From the NCBI RefSeq assembly GCF_026213295.1, contig NC_079412.1, positions 19,253,627 through 19,317,626 on the forward strand: a stretch of DNA of 64,000 nt, written 5' to 3'. Shown piece by piece: positions 33,911 through 46,630 of the stretch; positions within the stretch are counted from its first letter, which is position 1, and every line of letters begins with the position of its first letter. A program made the translations under genes and the position numbers. The stretch comes from Gadus chalcogrammus. Lineage: Eukaryota > Chordata > Actinopteri > Gadiformes > Gadidae. The notes beneath the pieces are model-generated. The model saw only the letters and a program-made list of their open reading frames with translations. It ran no database searches and was not told the DNA's origin.

Positions 33911-35900
33911 GTTCCTACTAGTTTCAAAGTGAGTGGGACCTGGAGAGGCTGCTCCTGGCGAGGGTGTAGCAAAAGGTTTTCTCTTGCAGTGCACGAGTGA
34001 GGGAGACAGATGGAGCATGCCAGACACTAGTTTGTGGATTTATCCAGATTTATGATGGGAGGGTCCAATGGAGGGGAGGGGGGAGGGAAGGTGAAGCAGG
34101 GAGTCAGGGAGGAGGCAAGACTGTGGGAGAGCAAAGGGCCAACTTTTACTGCAGTTTTCTAAAGAGCAGTGGAAAGGGGGTCCCAGAGCAGCAGAGTAGT
34201 TGAATTGATGGTGTGTTGTTTTATTTGTTTTTGTTTTTTAGCACGTTGCTCTGTGTGTTATTGTTTTGTCGTCTAGCGAGGAGCGCGTCCTTGTCTTCAC
34301 ATTGAACTCCACTTCATCCCTCCTAGGACCCAGAGCTGTCTTTCTCATTGCCTGATTGGCATATGCTGAGTCGTCCTCAACACAAAGGCATCTTTTCTTC
34401 TCTTTCTCACTTTCATTTGGGTTCTCTGGTCCCCATATTAATATTCAACACCCCTTTTTTAGTTTTTGTCTGTTTATAGTTGCTGAAACATGAGAATAAA
34501 CACAGCAAATCTGAGAAACATCAATGGCTGTCAAGATAAGAAATGCCTGTATTTATATTACACAACAGTTGACAAAAGATAAAGATAAATGAATAAAATA
34601 AAACGGCACAGTCGGGGAGATGGAAGGAAGTTAATGAGGAGATAAAGGATTGGGGCGGATGTAATATTTCATAAGTCATACGCCTTTGATAATGTGCTTT
34701 CATTCAAAAAGGTATAGATGTTTGCAAAGCTTTAAGGTAGCATCCTGGGGAGAGGAGAAGGTTCATATCCCATTGTTAAGGCATGGCTATTATACTAGAC
34801 TAAGACGGCATTTCCGATAATAATAGGCAAAAAGAAAATGGGCTAAAACGTTTACAATTTGTAGGCCTGCGCTAATGGACACAAACTTGCAATGACAAGG
34901 AAGACATGGAAGAGACATAACTATGGCATGTGGATAATTGATTTTTATTTATGTTCAACAGTTTCCTCATTGGTCGTCTGGACCAATGAGTTTCTGACAA
35001 ATGATACCTTTCATTCTTCCACCCATCAGTTGAGAATACATGTGGTTTGTTGGATTGGTGCGAATAAATCAATTTTCAATTGGCTTAAAAAACACTGGAT
35101 AAGTGCCAGAGCTATCAGCCTGCCATTATTTCACTTGCCTGCTTCACTATCTATATTAACCCTTTACTCTCATTCATGCCCCATTCCCCCTTCATATACA
35201 CTACCACACACACTGAAGACCGCTAACACAGAGATGGATGTGGATGATATACACCGATATAATATGGTGTTTAGCAGGTTGTCTTTCCACACATATCCCA
35301 TTCATTTGTTTGTGAATATTATGATGCTGCTCCATTGAGAAGCTATGCAGATGGATAATGGAGGGACAAACACATTATATACACAATTAGTAATAGCAAT
35401 AGCCAAATGTCATGCAGAAAGTAGTAAAAAGCATTGGAAATGTCACTGAAACTAGAATGATTCACAAATATTGTTGTCCAGGAAGCAAGAGAGGGAATTG
35501 AGGGGGAGGAAAAAGAGAGAAGAGGGCGAGAGACAGAGGGACAGGAGGGAGAAGGGCCTAAAGGGAGACCCGGTGTGAGTCTCTTGTGCTGCATTAGGAA
35601 AGAGCATTTTAGCACTTAGCAAAAAAGAGCAATGCCTGAGCCTCCTCTAGAGAGTAATATGTGTCCCTTTCAGGGCCTGACCCCTGGTTCAGCCGGTCTC
35701 ACCAACTCATTTAATAGGCCTTGCCTGACAAGTGCCGTCCGCCATAGTAGCAGTGGGAAGAAACGGGCCGTGGTTGTTTCAAGGTCAAATTCAAGTGCAC
35801 TGGTGTCCAGAAGGACGATAAGTGCGACTAGGAGGTGGCTTGAGCCCCGCCATCAGAACAGCAAGTAGCATCTCCACAGGGAACGATGCGAAATGCGCAT
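33910..35900. other. unique non-coding DNA, no gene seen
   Basis: Purine-rich at 34040-34140, T-rich at 34205-34245, AT-rich at 34450-34900. Weak homeobox-like words (GATAATAATAGGC, ATAATTGATTTTTATTT). Nothing strong. Confidence 0.45.
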
Positions 35901-35920
35901 CCCCCCCCCCACACACACAC
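35901..35920. repeat. C10 run with (CA)5
   Basis: Short compound simple repeat. Confidence 0.9.
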
Positions 35921-36668
35921 CTACTGAGTAAAAAAAACAAAGAGAACAAAAAGTAAAGTGAATTCTGAGGAAGGTTGAGATGCAGAGCAATGGGACCTGG
36001 CAGCTTCTCAGGGTTGTGGGATGCCTCTCCTTCCTCAAAAGCATGATTAATATACTGACTGCCATCCCGCTGTCACGGCGTGGACCAAACCATCAGGGAC
36101 GGGGTATACGGCGCGCCTTGAACGAGAGCGAGAGGAAACAAATCACCTCATCCTCAATTATAGCATGTGGATACCCAAGAGTATGGCAGCTAAATAAATT
36201 AACCGGCAAACAAATAAATGACACACTCATCAGAGGGTGCAAAGGGAGAGAGAAGACGGCGTGAACGAGAAAGTGTAGATAGTTCCTCATTTGGCTCGCA
36301 TCAAAAGTTTTGCGCGACATTGTTCCGCGCCGCTTCTTGTGTTTGTTTTTGTTTAGTTTGAGTTTTTTCCCTCCCTTCAATGTGTGCCTCCATCCTTTTG
36401 ATTCCGTTGGTGCAATGCAATTATGACAATCATAATCTGGATGATCGCAAACAAGAGAGTGAGAGGAGGCTACTGTAGAAGGGGAAACAAAGAATTGATG
36501 AGAGGAAAGGAATGTTAATTGCAAATCTCGTTTGAGGATAGTCAGATCCTTAACAACCTTTGGTGACAACATGCAGCTAAAGGTGATTAAAGGGCTTGTT
36601 TAATCGCGGCTTGCGCCGTACATCCCCGTTACATGAGGAGGAGGATGCTGGAGCTCTGCTGAGGAGCT
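35921..36668. other. unique non-coding DNA, no gene seen
   Basis: Mixed sequence with CATGATTAATATACTG near 36043 and CTCAATTATAGC near 36150. A 159-codon minus-strand frame (36093-36572) has no recognisable domain. Confidence 0.45.
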
Positions 36669-37330
36669 GTGGTTCTCTCTAGAGGCCCACTGAGCAGGGC
36701 TGCTGCACAGAGCAACTTGATGACCAGATCCCTCTCTGTCACAGCACCCCCCTGTGGCCACAGCGGGCCTCATGGAGCTCCACCAGGTCCATCCTATCCA
36801 AGTCCATCAGGCCACTTCCTCCCGCTTCTAATTTCCCTTGGCCTCCTTCTCCTCTTCTCCCCCTCCTCCCCCCCACCCCCCATCTCTCCCATATCCACTC
36901 TTCCCCTCTTTAGTTCTTCCACTCCTCTCTGCTCTTATTACAGGGAGATTGGCTTTCTCTGTGTTGTCTCCTTCACAACACTGGCCTTTTTCAATCCTGC
37001 TGCCTCCAAAAAGAAACCTTGCACAACGGCTCCTATCTGTTTCCCACCCTCGGTTTCCCTCTCTTTTCGCTCTCTCTCTCTCTCTGGGGACTTTGTAAAA
37101 GAGAAGAGAGCAACCATAAAACATAAAGATGAAAGGAGACTGAAGAAACAAACGTGCAAACAAATAAGACCTTCCTCAGTAAAGTCGTTTTTTCCATCTG
37201 CGTCGCGGCGGGGGCATCGCTGGGAGGTAGACTGCCCTGACACGGGTGCAGTATCAAAGCTAGCCAGGGGGAGGTGGGTTTGTGGGTGTATGCTGAGGGC
37301 GTGTGTCTGTGTGCTCATATGTTAGTCAAA
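36669..37330. other. pyrimidine-rich stretch carrying the longest open frame, judged non-coding
   Basis: A plus-strand frame of 218 codons runs from 36669 to 37325. Its middle is P/S/L-rich because the DNA at 36840-36912 and 37060-37085 is nearly all pyrimidine. There is no domain, and overlapping minus-strand frames are nearly as long, as expected for such DNA. I do not call it a gene. Confidence 0.4.
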
Positions 37331-37874
37331 GGGGACTTTTCTTAGGCTGTTATACATAGCAGAGCAAAGTGATGTTTCCTACCCAACGTATCCCACTACA
37401 CCTGCTTGGTTTTGTTATTCGCTGGCATGCCATGTTAAAGGCCTGAGATGGTGTGTTGGATCTATGACGCCCCCCCCTGCCTCTTGTAATTGGCTTTAGC
37501 TCCCCCCTAGCCCATTATGGCCTGCTGATGGTTGTGACTGTGTGTCTGTAGTCCAGGGGACCCTGTCAGGTCTAATGAGGGTACGCTCCTGGCCATCTCA
37601 GTAGCCCAGCCTTACTTACAGAAAAGCACTGGCTGAAGGCAGCAGAGATGAAGGCAGGGCTGGAGCATGGAGGTAATTAGGCACGGAGAGGTGGTCGATG
37701 ACGGGCCACCCCACGCCCCGGGCCTCCAGCCTCCAGCTGCTCTACGGTGTGGCCAGCCCTCACAAAGGAGCTGATGAGGAGGAGAGCTGACCTTCAGGAC
37801 TGGCACGCTCTTCCTGGGCTGTCCACAAAACCTGCAGGGCCATGGGGGGGTTTCACCCTACCCAGTTCCATAGA
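37331..37874. other. unique non-coding DNA, no gene seen
   Basis: GC-moderate sequence, no domain-bearing frame, one C8 run near 37471. Confidence 0.45.
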
Positions 37875-37921
37875 TACACACACACACACACACACACTGA
37901 TAGGCACACACACACAGGCAC
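37875..37921. repeat. (CA)n microsatellite, interrupted
   Basis: Two short CA runs separated by CTGATAGG. Confidence 0.92.
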
Positions 37922-38920
37922 ACAGCCTATTCAAACCACAACAGCCCCCCATCTACACAGCTCCTTCTCCCAAAACTCTCCAAGCCTCCGAGTCCCAGAG
38001 CTGCCGGTGGTGAACTTGTAGCGTGAGGCTTGAATACAAATCAGCCGCGGTCGTTTTGTCTCAACCACTGGTGGAGTGCTGCTGCCCAGCTCTCTCATTC
38101 CTCTTCTCTATTACCTCCCTTCAGTCTCCAAACTTTCATCCAACCAATATATTCCCCCTTTTTCCCCCTGTTAGCAAATAGCTACGTCAACTTTCTGCCC
38201 CTGAATGCGTGTATAGTCCAATACCACGCAGACAGAGAGTAATCACCACCCCGAGTAGCACCAAGATTTATGGCGGCACCATTGGTATTGTTGTTGCTAA
38301 AAAGTAAATTCTAATGCACAATCGTGGAATGAATCATTTGATCTTTAGCATGAGATAAGCCGTTGTCAGCTCTGGCTGTGACATGGGGAAATTTATTCCT
38401 TGTCTGGTCATAAAACGGGCCACGGGCGGACAACCGCCTCTCCTAGATGGGCTACATAAAGGCCCAGGACCCAATAAAAGGAATGTCACAGGAAGTGCAC
38501 TGAATGTCATTAATAATAAATCAGAATTGTCTGAAACTGACCCGGCACTGAGGATGGACAAAGTATGGAGACCTCGTGGTGTTGCGAGGGCAGTCTCCAT
38601 TTATGTCAATCACAGGCTCGATTGTGGCCTTTTATTACTTGGAGAAGCAATTAACCTTTCAGGGAGCTGTGTCACTCAAGCAGAGACAAAATAGCATTTT
38701 GGAGATGTTCAACAAGTCCTGGGACGGATGAAATTGATAAGCAAGGTGTTAATGTTTTACCGAGAGTTCAGTTCATCATGCTCCCTGGGCTGCGCTACAA
38801 ATAGTCTACATATCCACTTCAATGTAGCTTGTTAGTTTCGTCTTAAACATTTATACTTTCCCACCGTGCGCTGCCTTGCAACTGAAAGGGAAGGATAACG
38901 CAATAAGATTGGAAGATAGA
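37922..38920. other. unique non-coding DNA, no gene seen
   Basis: Mixed. The 38383-38694 plus-strand frame (103 codons) lacks any family signal. CATTAATAATAAATC near 38508 and GCAATTAACC near 38646 are isolated homeobox-like words. Confidence 0.45.
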
Positions 38921-39090
38921 ACTGTGCACTTATTTCATTGAGTGGATTTGGATATTTCCAGTAATGGTAATTATCTGAATTATGCAGACTGGGTCATTCT
39001 ATTTTTTAACAGTTCTCTTCTTCACAATTTCAGTTGCAAGGAATGCGTTTAATATAGCATTACGATAGAGATCTGTTGCGGTAAAGCTTC
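38921..39090. promoter_or_regulatory. candidate conserved non-coding element
   Basis: AT-rich unique sequence: GTAATGGTAATTATCTGAATTATGC-type words near 38960, then TTTAACAGTTC and GCGTTTAATATAGC. It reads as an enhancer piece; there is no other support. Confidence 0.2.
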
Positions 39091-39801
39091 ACACACTGCC
39101 GGATGCTTAGCTAAATAGTTTAAACGTGTTCAGCTTTCCAAGGAATACATTTCAGAGGGCAGTGTGGTCCTCAGGAGCCAGGGTCCGGGGACTCCAGCAG
39201 GGGTTCTTCAGGGGGGGGTGATACGAAGAGACATATTCGGATTCATTGGTGTAATCTGAGGCGTTCTCCATTCAGCCAGCTGAAGATGAATTTCATGTGT
39301 GAGAGCCCTCTGATCTGTCTCTATCAATAACACCTCCATAAACACACGCACGCACAAGACCCGCATGGACAGCACTCAGACAAAACATGCGTATCTGATA
39401 GTATGATGAAACCGCTAGCAGTGAGCCTTGTGTTTATCGTCAATAGGAGGCGGATAGGGATGAAGCCTGGTCCTTACTCTGCTCATGAAAATAGATTCAA
39501 AACTAAGCCTTCTGTGACTGTGTGTGTTTGTGTGTGTGTCTGTCCAAAGTGTTTCCGTGCATGGCTCTGTGTGCATGTGGCGGGGGTGGTGGGGAAAACT
39601 GAGTAAAGGACCAGTACAATGCTGCCCGGGTGAATGCTTTACAAATGGTCCAGAGAGGTCAGTGTGGAGCAGTGTTCCGGGCGCTATGTGTCTTAATTGG
39701 ACGGGTTCCAGAACCTGCGGTTAGCACACCTGCTCCTCTATCTGTTGCTGCACTGGGAGCCACCTCTCCCTAAACTAAAAGAATCCTGCAGGGTGCAAAA
39801 G

Positions 39802-39804
<3 letters not shown>
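39091..39804. other. unique non-coding DNA, no gene seen
   Basis: It contains a short TG piece at 39518-39540 and a G8 run near 39212. No gene signal. Confidence 0.45.
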
Positions 39805-39898
<94 letters not shown>

Positions 39899-39911
39899 GT
39901 GTGTGTGTGTT
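39805..39911. repeat. (TG)n microsatellite, about 53 units
   Basis: Almost pure, one GC interruption near 39894. It is likely highly variable in length. Confidence 0.97.
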
Positions 39912-41075
39912 TTGCTGGTTGGTGCAAACTTAAAACGGACAGCCAAAGGCCATTTAATGTACAAAGCATAAAATAAAAACGGATTATGGCATGATGGCTG
40001 TATATTCCTTCTGTCATTTTCTGCTAATCTTGTTTTGAACTGACTCAGGCTTTAAAAAAAGAAAAAGATAGAAAAGTGGAAAGCATTTAAATATTGATTT
40101 CTTTACACATGGGAAGAAAGCAATATTTTAGCCCTGGCCCCAGTGCCCTAAGTCTCCATGCCCCTCCCTGGGCGCTTCTGGATGTTTTGGCTCCACCATC
40201 AGCGCCCCCGAAACCAGGCTCCACTCTGAGAGATGAACACAGCCAAACCTGGTCCTCCCCCCTCTCCTTTTGGAATAATTATGCAATCCTGCCTCTCTGC
40301 TAAAATGGGGAAAATAAAGATTTGTTGAGTTCTAAATTCATGCAGGAAATTCAAACACAATCGTCTCTCCACATTGTCTTCCAAAAAAGGGGACGGTAGT
40401 CAAAGAACAGACAGACGTTACAAAGGATGTGGCTGTATTCAGAGTGCCAATTGGTCTGCAGAAACAAAAACAACGGAGGAATATATAGATTATAGGGAAG
40501 GTCTTTGAGATCACGGAGAGATTTCAAGCCATGACGTCTCGTCCTATTCTCCCCTCTTCATAATAGATGAGAGCCAGAGTAAGAGAGAGCGAGTAGGAGA
40601 GAGAGAATGATTGAGTAAAAGAGAAAGGGAGCACACACTGTGCAGCCTGGTGAGTTCAGGCCCATATTTTGGCATCTGGATGCTCAATATTTTAGGGGCT
40701 AGGAGGTTGATGATGTATACTATGCAGAAGTATCTATCTTTGTATATACTGGATATACAGATATAGATAGAGATGGAGACGTAGTTACTAATTTTACCTC
40801 TGCACGGCTCGGTCATAAGACAGTTAAGACACCCCTTTTTAAGATGCGTAGAGGGGCAAACTGAGCTAGTGGGCTGACTGAGGCAATTAGGTCTATTATT
40901 AGTACGACAGTGGAAGGATTGATGCGCACAATAGTCAGTGTGTAAGCAGAAAGCCCGGTACGTGAAGCAAATTCTAATAGTGAGAATCTCCTAGATTATA
41001 TGAGCCTTCATTAACATTTTCACACATGGCTGCCTAACAAATGAGAAAAGAGCTCTGGCGCACTGGCAGATTTAT
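39912..41075. other. unique non-coding DNA, no gene seen
   Basis: AT-rich at 39940-40110. An imperfect AT-rich hairpin (TCTATCT and AGATAGA arms) lies near 40733-40771. A GA-rich piece lies at 40570-40630. Confidence 0.45.
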
Positions 41076-41225
41076 CACACACACACGCGCGCACACACAC
41101 ACGCGCACAGACACACACACGCACGCACACACACACACGCACCCAAAGGCATACACACACACACACACACACACACATAGACACACAGACACACACACAC
41201 ACACCCCTACACACACACACATACA
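41076..41225. repeat. (CA)n array, interrupted
   Basis: CA runs with CG, GA and CC interruptions over 150 bp. It directly borders a CpG-rich block. Confidence 0.95.
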
Positions 41226-41990
41226 GCCGGCCAGACCAGCTAGCCCCTCCCTCTGTTGAACACGGCGGCGCCTCCACCGGTCGCCATGGCGCCCGCACCG
41301 TTACCTCCGACGGTTGAACAATGTGAGCATGTGCAGCAGCGTTATTTACCATTCCATTTGTTTTCGCGTTAGGCATGTTTGATATACTATACACCTGCCG
41401 GTTGTCCCCGTTGCGTCGTCCCTCCAGACCGGCCAAGGCGAGGCCGCTGAATGACTTGAGGCTGTGTGTCCTCCAATCAGAGATCCGCTCTACCCCCCGT
41501 CGACGGGGACAAGCGGTCTCCATTACGGGATTACCGGAGCGGGTTCTAAATGTGTTGTTCCCTCACAGCCTATAGTTTGGCGAGCGATCGCACCGGGTAA
41601 GTACTGCTACGCAGGCGGGCCCCTTACCTGCGGGCCAGGCCTGCTTCAATTAGCCGTGCTGCACAGCCCTGATGTCTAACCAGCCGCTGACTTCTGGAGG
41701 AATGCTCCCTGGGATTTTTTTTCCCACAGAGGAGTTCATTAGAATGACAAATAGCACCCTGCCATAAAGTGGGAAACATCAACACGGCAACAACAGAGAG
41801 TGCGAGCGTGAATGAAGTGACACGCAGGGAGGGAAATGGATTACACTCCGTTTGATAGTGTGATATCAGCGGTTACAACCCCGCCGCCGTCCTGCCGCTC
41901 GCCGCATTCTGCTGACTCACTCCTCGTTTTCACCCCCGGTTCCTCCCTCCTCGCACCCGCCGCCGCACCTAGCCACCGCTTTTATTTGTC
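41226..41990. promoter_or_regulatory. CpG-rich block, possible promoter or CpG island
   Basis: CpG is far more frequent than in the flanks at 41226-41320, 41395-41660 and 41880-41985. A perfect 14-bp palindrome CCCCGTCGACGGGG lies at 41495-41508, and GCGATCGC occurs near 41585. A consensus splice donor GTAAGT starts at 41597 inside the block, and a pyrimidine tract with CACAG ends at 41568. A first exon ending at 41596 or a 28-bp internal exon is possible but unproven. I see no clear TATA box. No domain-bearing frame is present. Confidence 0.3.
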
Positions 41991-42061
41991 TTTAGCTTTA
42001 GAACTACCGTGTTTGAGTTGGCTGATTGGTCAGGAAGATATTCAGAGGTTCTATTTGAAGA

Positions 42062-42064
<3 letters not shown>

Positions 42065-42136
<72 letters not shown>

Positions 42137-42149
42137 CCTCTCCCTCCCT

Positions 42150-42180
<31 letters not shown>

Positions 42181-42246
42181 CCTCTCTCTCTCTCTCTCCC
42201 TCCCTCCCTCCCTCTCTCTCTCTCTCGCTCTCTCTCTCGCTCTCTG
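42065..42246. repeat. (CT)n array with CCCT variants
   Basis: About 180 bp: a pure CT run to about 42121, then CCCT/CCTC variants. Frames of 130-200 codons across it on both strands (LSLS or RERE) are repeat translations. Confidence 0.97.
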
Positions 42247-42680
42247 TCCATCTCTCCCTCGGTCTAATCTCCTCAACCTCAAGAAGAAGATGCAGCGTCG
42301 GCAGCGTCTCACTTTGGAAGCGGAGTGGGGAGAGGTCAAACCCACTCCCACTCTCCGCCCTTTCCCCCCTCTCCCCCCTCGTCCCCCCAGGAGGGCCACA
42401 GCTCCTGCGGGGCCCCTGGTCCTCGTGATGGGCTCCCTGGAACCTCGCCAGCGCCACGCAGCGTATCAGTAATGAACGTTTTAGAGAACAGCTTAGGCTA
42501 GTGCAAGCATGCCTAATGTCCTTAAGACAAAAGGAGATATTGCCGTGGACAGGGCAGATAGAAATCAATTTCCCATTTGCTGCTTTAATTTTGCGGAGAT
42601 GGGGGCAGAGATTAGGGGCCGGGGCTACCTGTAAGCCCCATCACTGATGAGCCCTACCTGGGGCGGCTGCACCCACCCGC
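42247..42680. other. GC-rich unique DNA, no gene seen
   Basis: GC-rich at 42290-42480; a 60-codon frame beginning at 42290 has no domain. The rest is mixed. Confidence 0.4.
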
Positions 42681-42689
42681 CTGACCCCT

Positions 42690-42935
42690 GCGGCTAATTA
42701 AAGTTCTTGGATTGATCCACAAACAACGTGATAAAGATCTGTCCTCCACCACCCTCAGACACACACTGCGATGGTGGCGGCGACTAGCCCATAATGGCCT
42801 CATAAAGCTACAGCTGCAGTTTGCTCCTGACAGCCTCCTATCTCCACCGCAGTCCAGTACATTGCCTTGAGTTTTGACTGCAATTATAGCCGCTCAGGGG
42901 TTAATTACGGAGCACGGCCGGCACTCTCACTTTTG
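42690..42935. promoter_or_regulatory. candidate conserved non-coding element
   Basis: GGCTAATTAAAG, GGATTGATCCACAAAC, ACGTGATAAAGATC, CCATAATGGCC, GCAATTATAGC and GGTTAATTACGG lie within 240 bp of unique sequence. This is a good density of homeobox-type words and fits an enhancer. Confidence 0.3.
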
Positions 42936-43879
42936 TTCTTGTTATGTGTTTCCGTAAGAGTCTGTGTTTGTATACATGAGCACTTGGGTCTTCTATCGGG
43001 GAAGCTATTGCATGTTATTTGGATAGGGTTGATTTTGGTGTGAGTAACAGCAAAGGGCTCCCATCTTTAGTGAGGAGCTGTGTGTTCGCTCAGCTTTGGA
43101 TCCAGCCGCAGCCGTTTACCCCCGGTCCCCTGGACAGCTACCGGCTATAATCAGATAAAACTAAACTGCAAACTTGCCAGGTTTTCAAAGTACACTTTAA
43201 AAGCCAGGCACTTTACGAACGTATACACATAGCCTACCTCTCTCTCTTCCCCTCCCTGACACACATGCACAGACACACATGGACGCGCACACACAGGGAC
43301 ACACCTCCCTACAACACATACCCACACATCTATACAAAAATGCACCCACACAACCCCACTGTGTGCTTAACTGTCCCCTCCACCCCCCTACCCATGTCCC
43401 ATGATAAGCCCCAATGTGGAGCATCTGTGCTAAGGTTGCAGCAGCATGTTTGCCATCATTCACGCACAGAGCCCATGTCCGCTCTCCACTAATTTCTTCA
43501 ATTTGGGGACGAACAAAGAATGTTTAATTACATGGCGGTACATTTTGGTGGGAGACGTCAATGCAAACATGTATAAGTCTGCGTGAAATGCACTTGGTGT
43601 CATTGGCGAGAGCCGGTGAAATGACATAATGGCCTGCCTTGTGTGCTTTGCTTGGTAGACAGGCACAGCACTGGGGTATTTTTAGAAGCATGCATGTTGC
43701 CCTTCCCTTCTCGTACAATGGTTGCCTGCTCCATTGTGGTCCATTTTTAACAAGGGCCTTCTCCCCAGCCCCTCAGAGGAGTTAATTAAAGTGATAGAGG
43801 TTGGAGCTGATGAGCCATACCACCCTGACCTTGAGGCTCCGCTTCCCCCGCAACCCCACAATTATACCTGCATAATCAA
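42936..43879. other. unique non-coding DNA, no gene seen
   Basis: It includes a weak CA-rich piece at 43259-43360 and GAGTTAATTAAAGTG near 43780. No gene signal. Confidence 0.45.
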
Positions 43880-43965
43880 CACACACACCCACACACACGC
43901 ACACACACACACACACACGCACACCCCCCCTCCCTTCCCCCCCACACACACACACACACACACAA
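43880..43965. repeat. (CA)n with C-rich interruption
   Basis: CA run, then a C-rich segment of about 25 bp, then a second CA run. Confidence 0.95.
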
Positions 43966-44091
43966 AAACAATCAAAGCCACAGCCATATCCCTCTAAGGA
44001 AGCGTTACCAGGGTCCCAGCCACAGTCCCATAGCTAGCTTCTCTTTCTCTCCAGCCTTGGTAACTGATCATTCAGCAGCAGCCATACAAGC

Positions 44092-44255
44092 TACATATGT
44101 ATGTAGAAATACATACATATAATATGCAATAAATACATACTTACATACATAGATACATACATTCATTAATACAAAGACCCATGCATATATACATACGTAC
44201 ATACAAACCTCCATACATACATACATACATACATACATACATACATAAATACATA
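44092..44255. repeat. (TACA)n tetranucleotide array
   Basis: Degenerate TACA units over about 160 bp, pure over the last 40 bp. It ends right at the transposon-like fragment that begins near 44261. Confidence 0.95.
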
Positions 44256-44260
44256 TTTAT

Positions 44261-44620
44261 CGGTGTTTCCCACAGGGCTCTGTGAGAATAATGTTGGTGG
44301 TCCTTAGTCCCTCTCAGGGATCCGGGGGCATCATCCCCCGTAAGAAAAATGTGCACTTTTTAAAGTTAAATGCATCAATAAGGTGCATTTTAAGAGCAAA
44401 ATTAAGAGGCAAGATTTATGAAGAACTGCTATTATTTCCCTTTAATCATAAACACATTGTATAGATATTACACTGATGAAACGGCAAAAAATATATACCA
44501 ATCCCAACAACAACAACTGTTGCCCTTCGCTACACTATTTTACACTTGGATTAAAACTCAAAACTCCATAATAATTTAATCCTCCAAAAACAATGGCTAT
44601 TTTGATGAAAGTACGGAGTA
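44261..44620 (+). mobile_element. fragment resembling a non-autonomous hAT-type DNA transposon
   Basis: It begins CGGTGTTTCCCACAGGG, one base off the CAGTGTTTCCC-type terminal sequence often seen in fish hAT elements. It goes on through TCCGGGGGCATCATCCCCC and AAATGCATCAATAAGGTGCA, wording I associate with a widespread fish repeat. It codes for nothing. The right end is not clear, and I saw no matching inverted terminal repeat or 8-bp target duplication. The end coordinate is approximate. Confidence 0.35.
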
Positions 44621-44904
44621 TACGTTGGTGTTCACTTGGATGAGGTTGTGGGTTGAATCCATCTGTATTTTTCACTGCCGCGATTGAAATAAAATATGAA
44701 GCATATTTGCTGGTAACTGATGTAAATAGTTGACGAGATATTGTTGGTTAGATTTTTCTCAGTATTTCTCACGTTTTCTTGTGCTTTATTTGTTATGGGC
44801 CTGATGTAAAGTCTTTAGACCGCATTGGGAACGCAGACAACAAGGGGCTGAAGGAACATTTTACTTCCTTTAAATGTAGACTATTTAATGAATGGGAAAC
44901 ACTG
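44621..44904. other. unique AT-rich DNA between repeat blocks
   Basis: No feature apart from TGTAAATAGTTGACG-type words. The stretch may still belong to the transposon-like fragment upstream. Confidence 0.35.
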
Positions 44905-44992
44905 ATACATAAATACATACATGCATACATACATACATACATAATATACATACATACAACCAGACAGACAGGCAGGGAGACAGACAGGCAGA
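44905..44992. repeat. (CATA)n followed by (CAGA)n
   Basis: The tetranucleotide CATA array grades into CAGACAGG units. It has the same motif as the array at 44092-44255. Confidence 0.95.
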
Positions 44993-45090
44993 GCTCTTGA
45001 TATGCTCTTCTCCAGTATATCATCACATTTGGTTTCTGTATGCTGGTTTTGTGTACGTTGTTAGTTTTTTTAATTTTTGTCTCTCGCCAG

Positions 45091-45254
45091 CTCTCTCTCT
45101 CTCTCTCTCTGTCTCTTTCTCTCTTGTTTTCACCTCTCTTTCATTCATTCGTGTCTGGCTCTGTCTCTCTCTCTCTATGTCTGTCCTTCCGTCCGTCCCT
45201 CTCTCTCTCCATGCCTGTCGTTGACTCTGTCTCTTTCTCTCTCCGTCTGTCTGC
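45091..45254. repeat. (CT)n array, imperfect
   Basis: CT-rich with GT, TTC and CCGT interruptions over about 160 bp. Confidence 0.9.
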
Positions 45255-45463
45255 AGTCTTCCGGCACGCTCCCTGTGCAAAGCAGCAGATGACTTGGTAT
45301 TTGGTGATGTGATGCATGCAAATGATCAGACTGTCATGGCTGCTTATTCTAATATGACAGGGTAGGCTGTTATCTGGTTCACTCTGTATTGGCAACGGGA
45401 TCTACAGCAGCAACGGGAAGACAGGTAGATGGTGGAAGGCCTCTCTATGTATCTGTGGGTGTA

Positions 45464-45697
45464 GTGTGTGTGTGCGTGAGAGTGAAGGAGAAGGGGTGTG
45501 TGCATCTGCATCGCGCATGTGTGTGTGTGTTTGTGTGTGTGTGTGTGCTTAGGTGTGCGTTTGCGTGTCCGTATCTGGGAGGGGTTTGTGTGTTTGCATG
45601 TGCGTGTGTGTGTGTTTGTTTGTGTGTGTGTTTGCATATGTGTGTGTGCGTCATCATGCCAGTCTGGGTGTGTGTGTTTGTGTGTGTGAGAGAGAGA
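45464..45697. repeat. degenerate (TG)n array
   Basis: TG runs with TTTG, CG and CA interruptions, ending in GAGAGAGA. It lies 140 bp before the long CA array and is in the opposite phase. Confidence 0.92.
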
Positions 45698-45837
45698 TCA
45701 AGCTAGACAGTTCAGGACAGAGAATAGATAGAGACATGCAAGAGAGTGAACAGCCAGGACAAGCAGGAGATGGGATCCAGCCTTTGAGAGAGCAATAGTG
45801 AAAGAGTGAGAAACAGACTCACCCTGTCCCTTGCCCC

Positions 45838-46630
<793 letters not shown>

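Noticed and set aside
33859..33935. CT tract ending in CTCTAG followed shortly by GTGAGT, as if a micro-exon
   Set aside because: Any long CT microsatellite mimics a splice acceptor; the enclosed 17 bp has no coding or conservation support.
36669..37325. Longest open frame, 218 codons
   Set aside because: Its middle is low-complexity P/S/L from pyrimidine-rich DNA; overlapping minus-strand frames are similarly open; no domain, no splice or promoter context.
41969..42568. 199-codon minus-strand frame rich in E and R
   Set aside because: Translation of the CT/GA array; no unique domain at either end.
44092..44992. CRISPR-like regular repeats
   Set aside because: These are TACA/CATA tetranucleotide microsatellites without spacers; the host is evidently a eukaryote.
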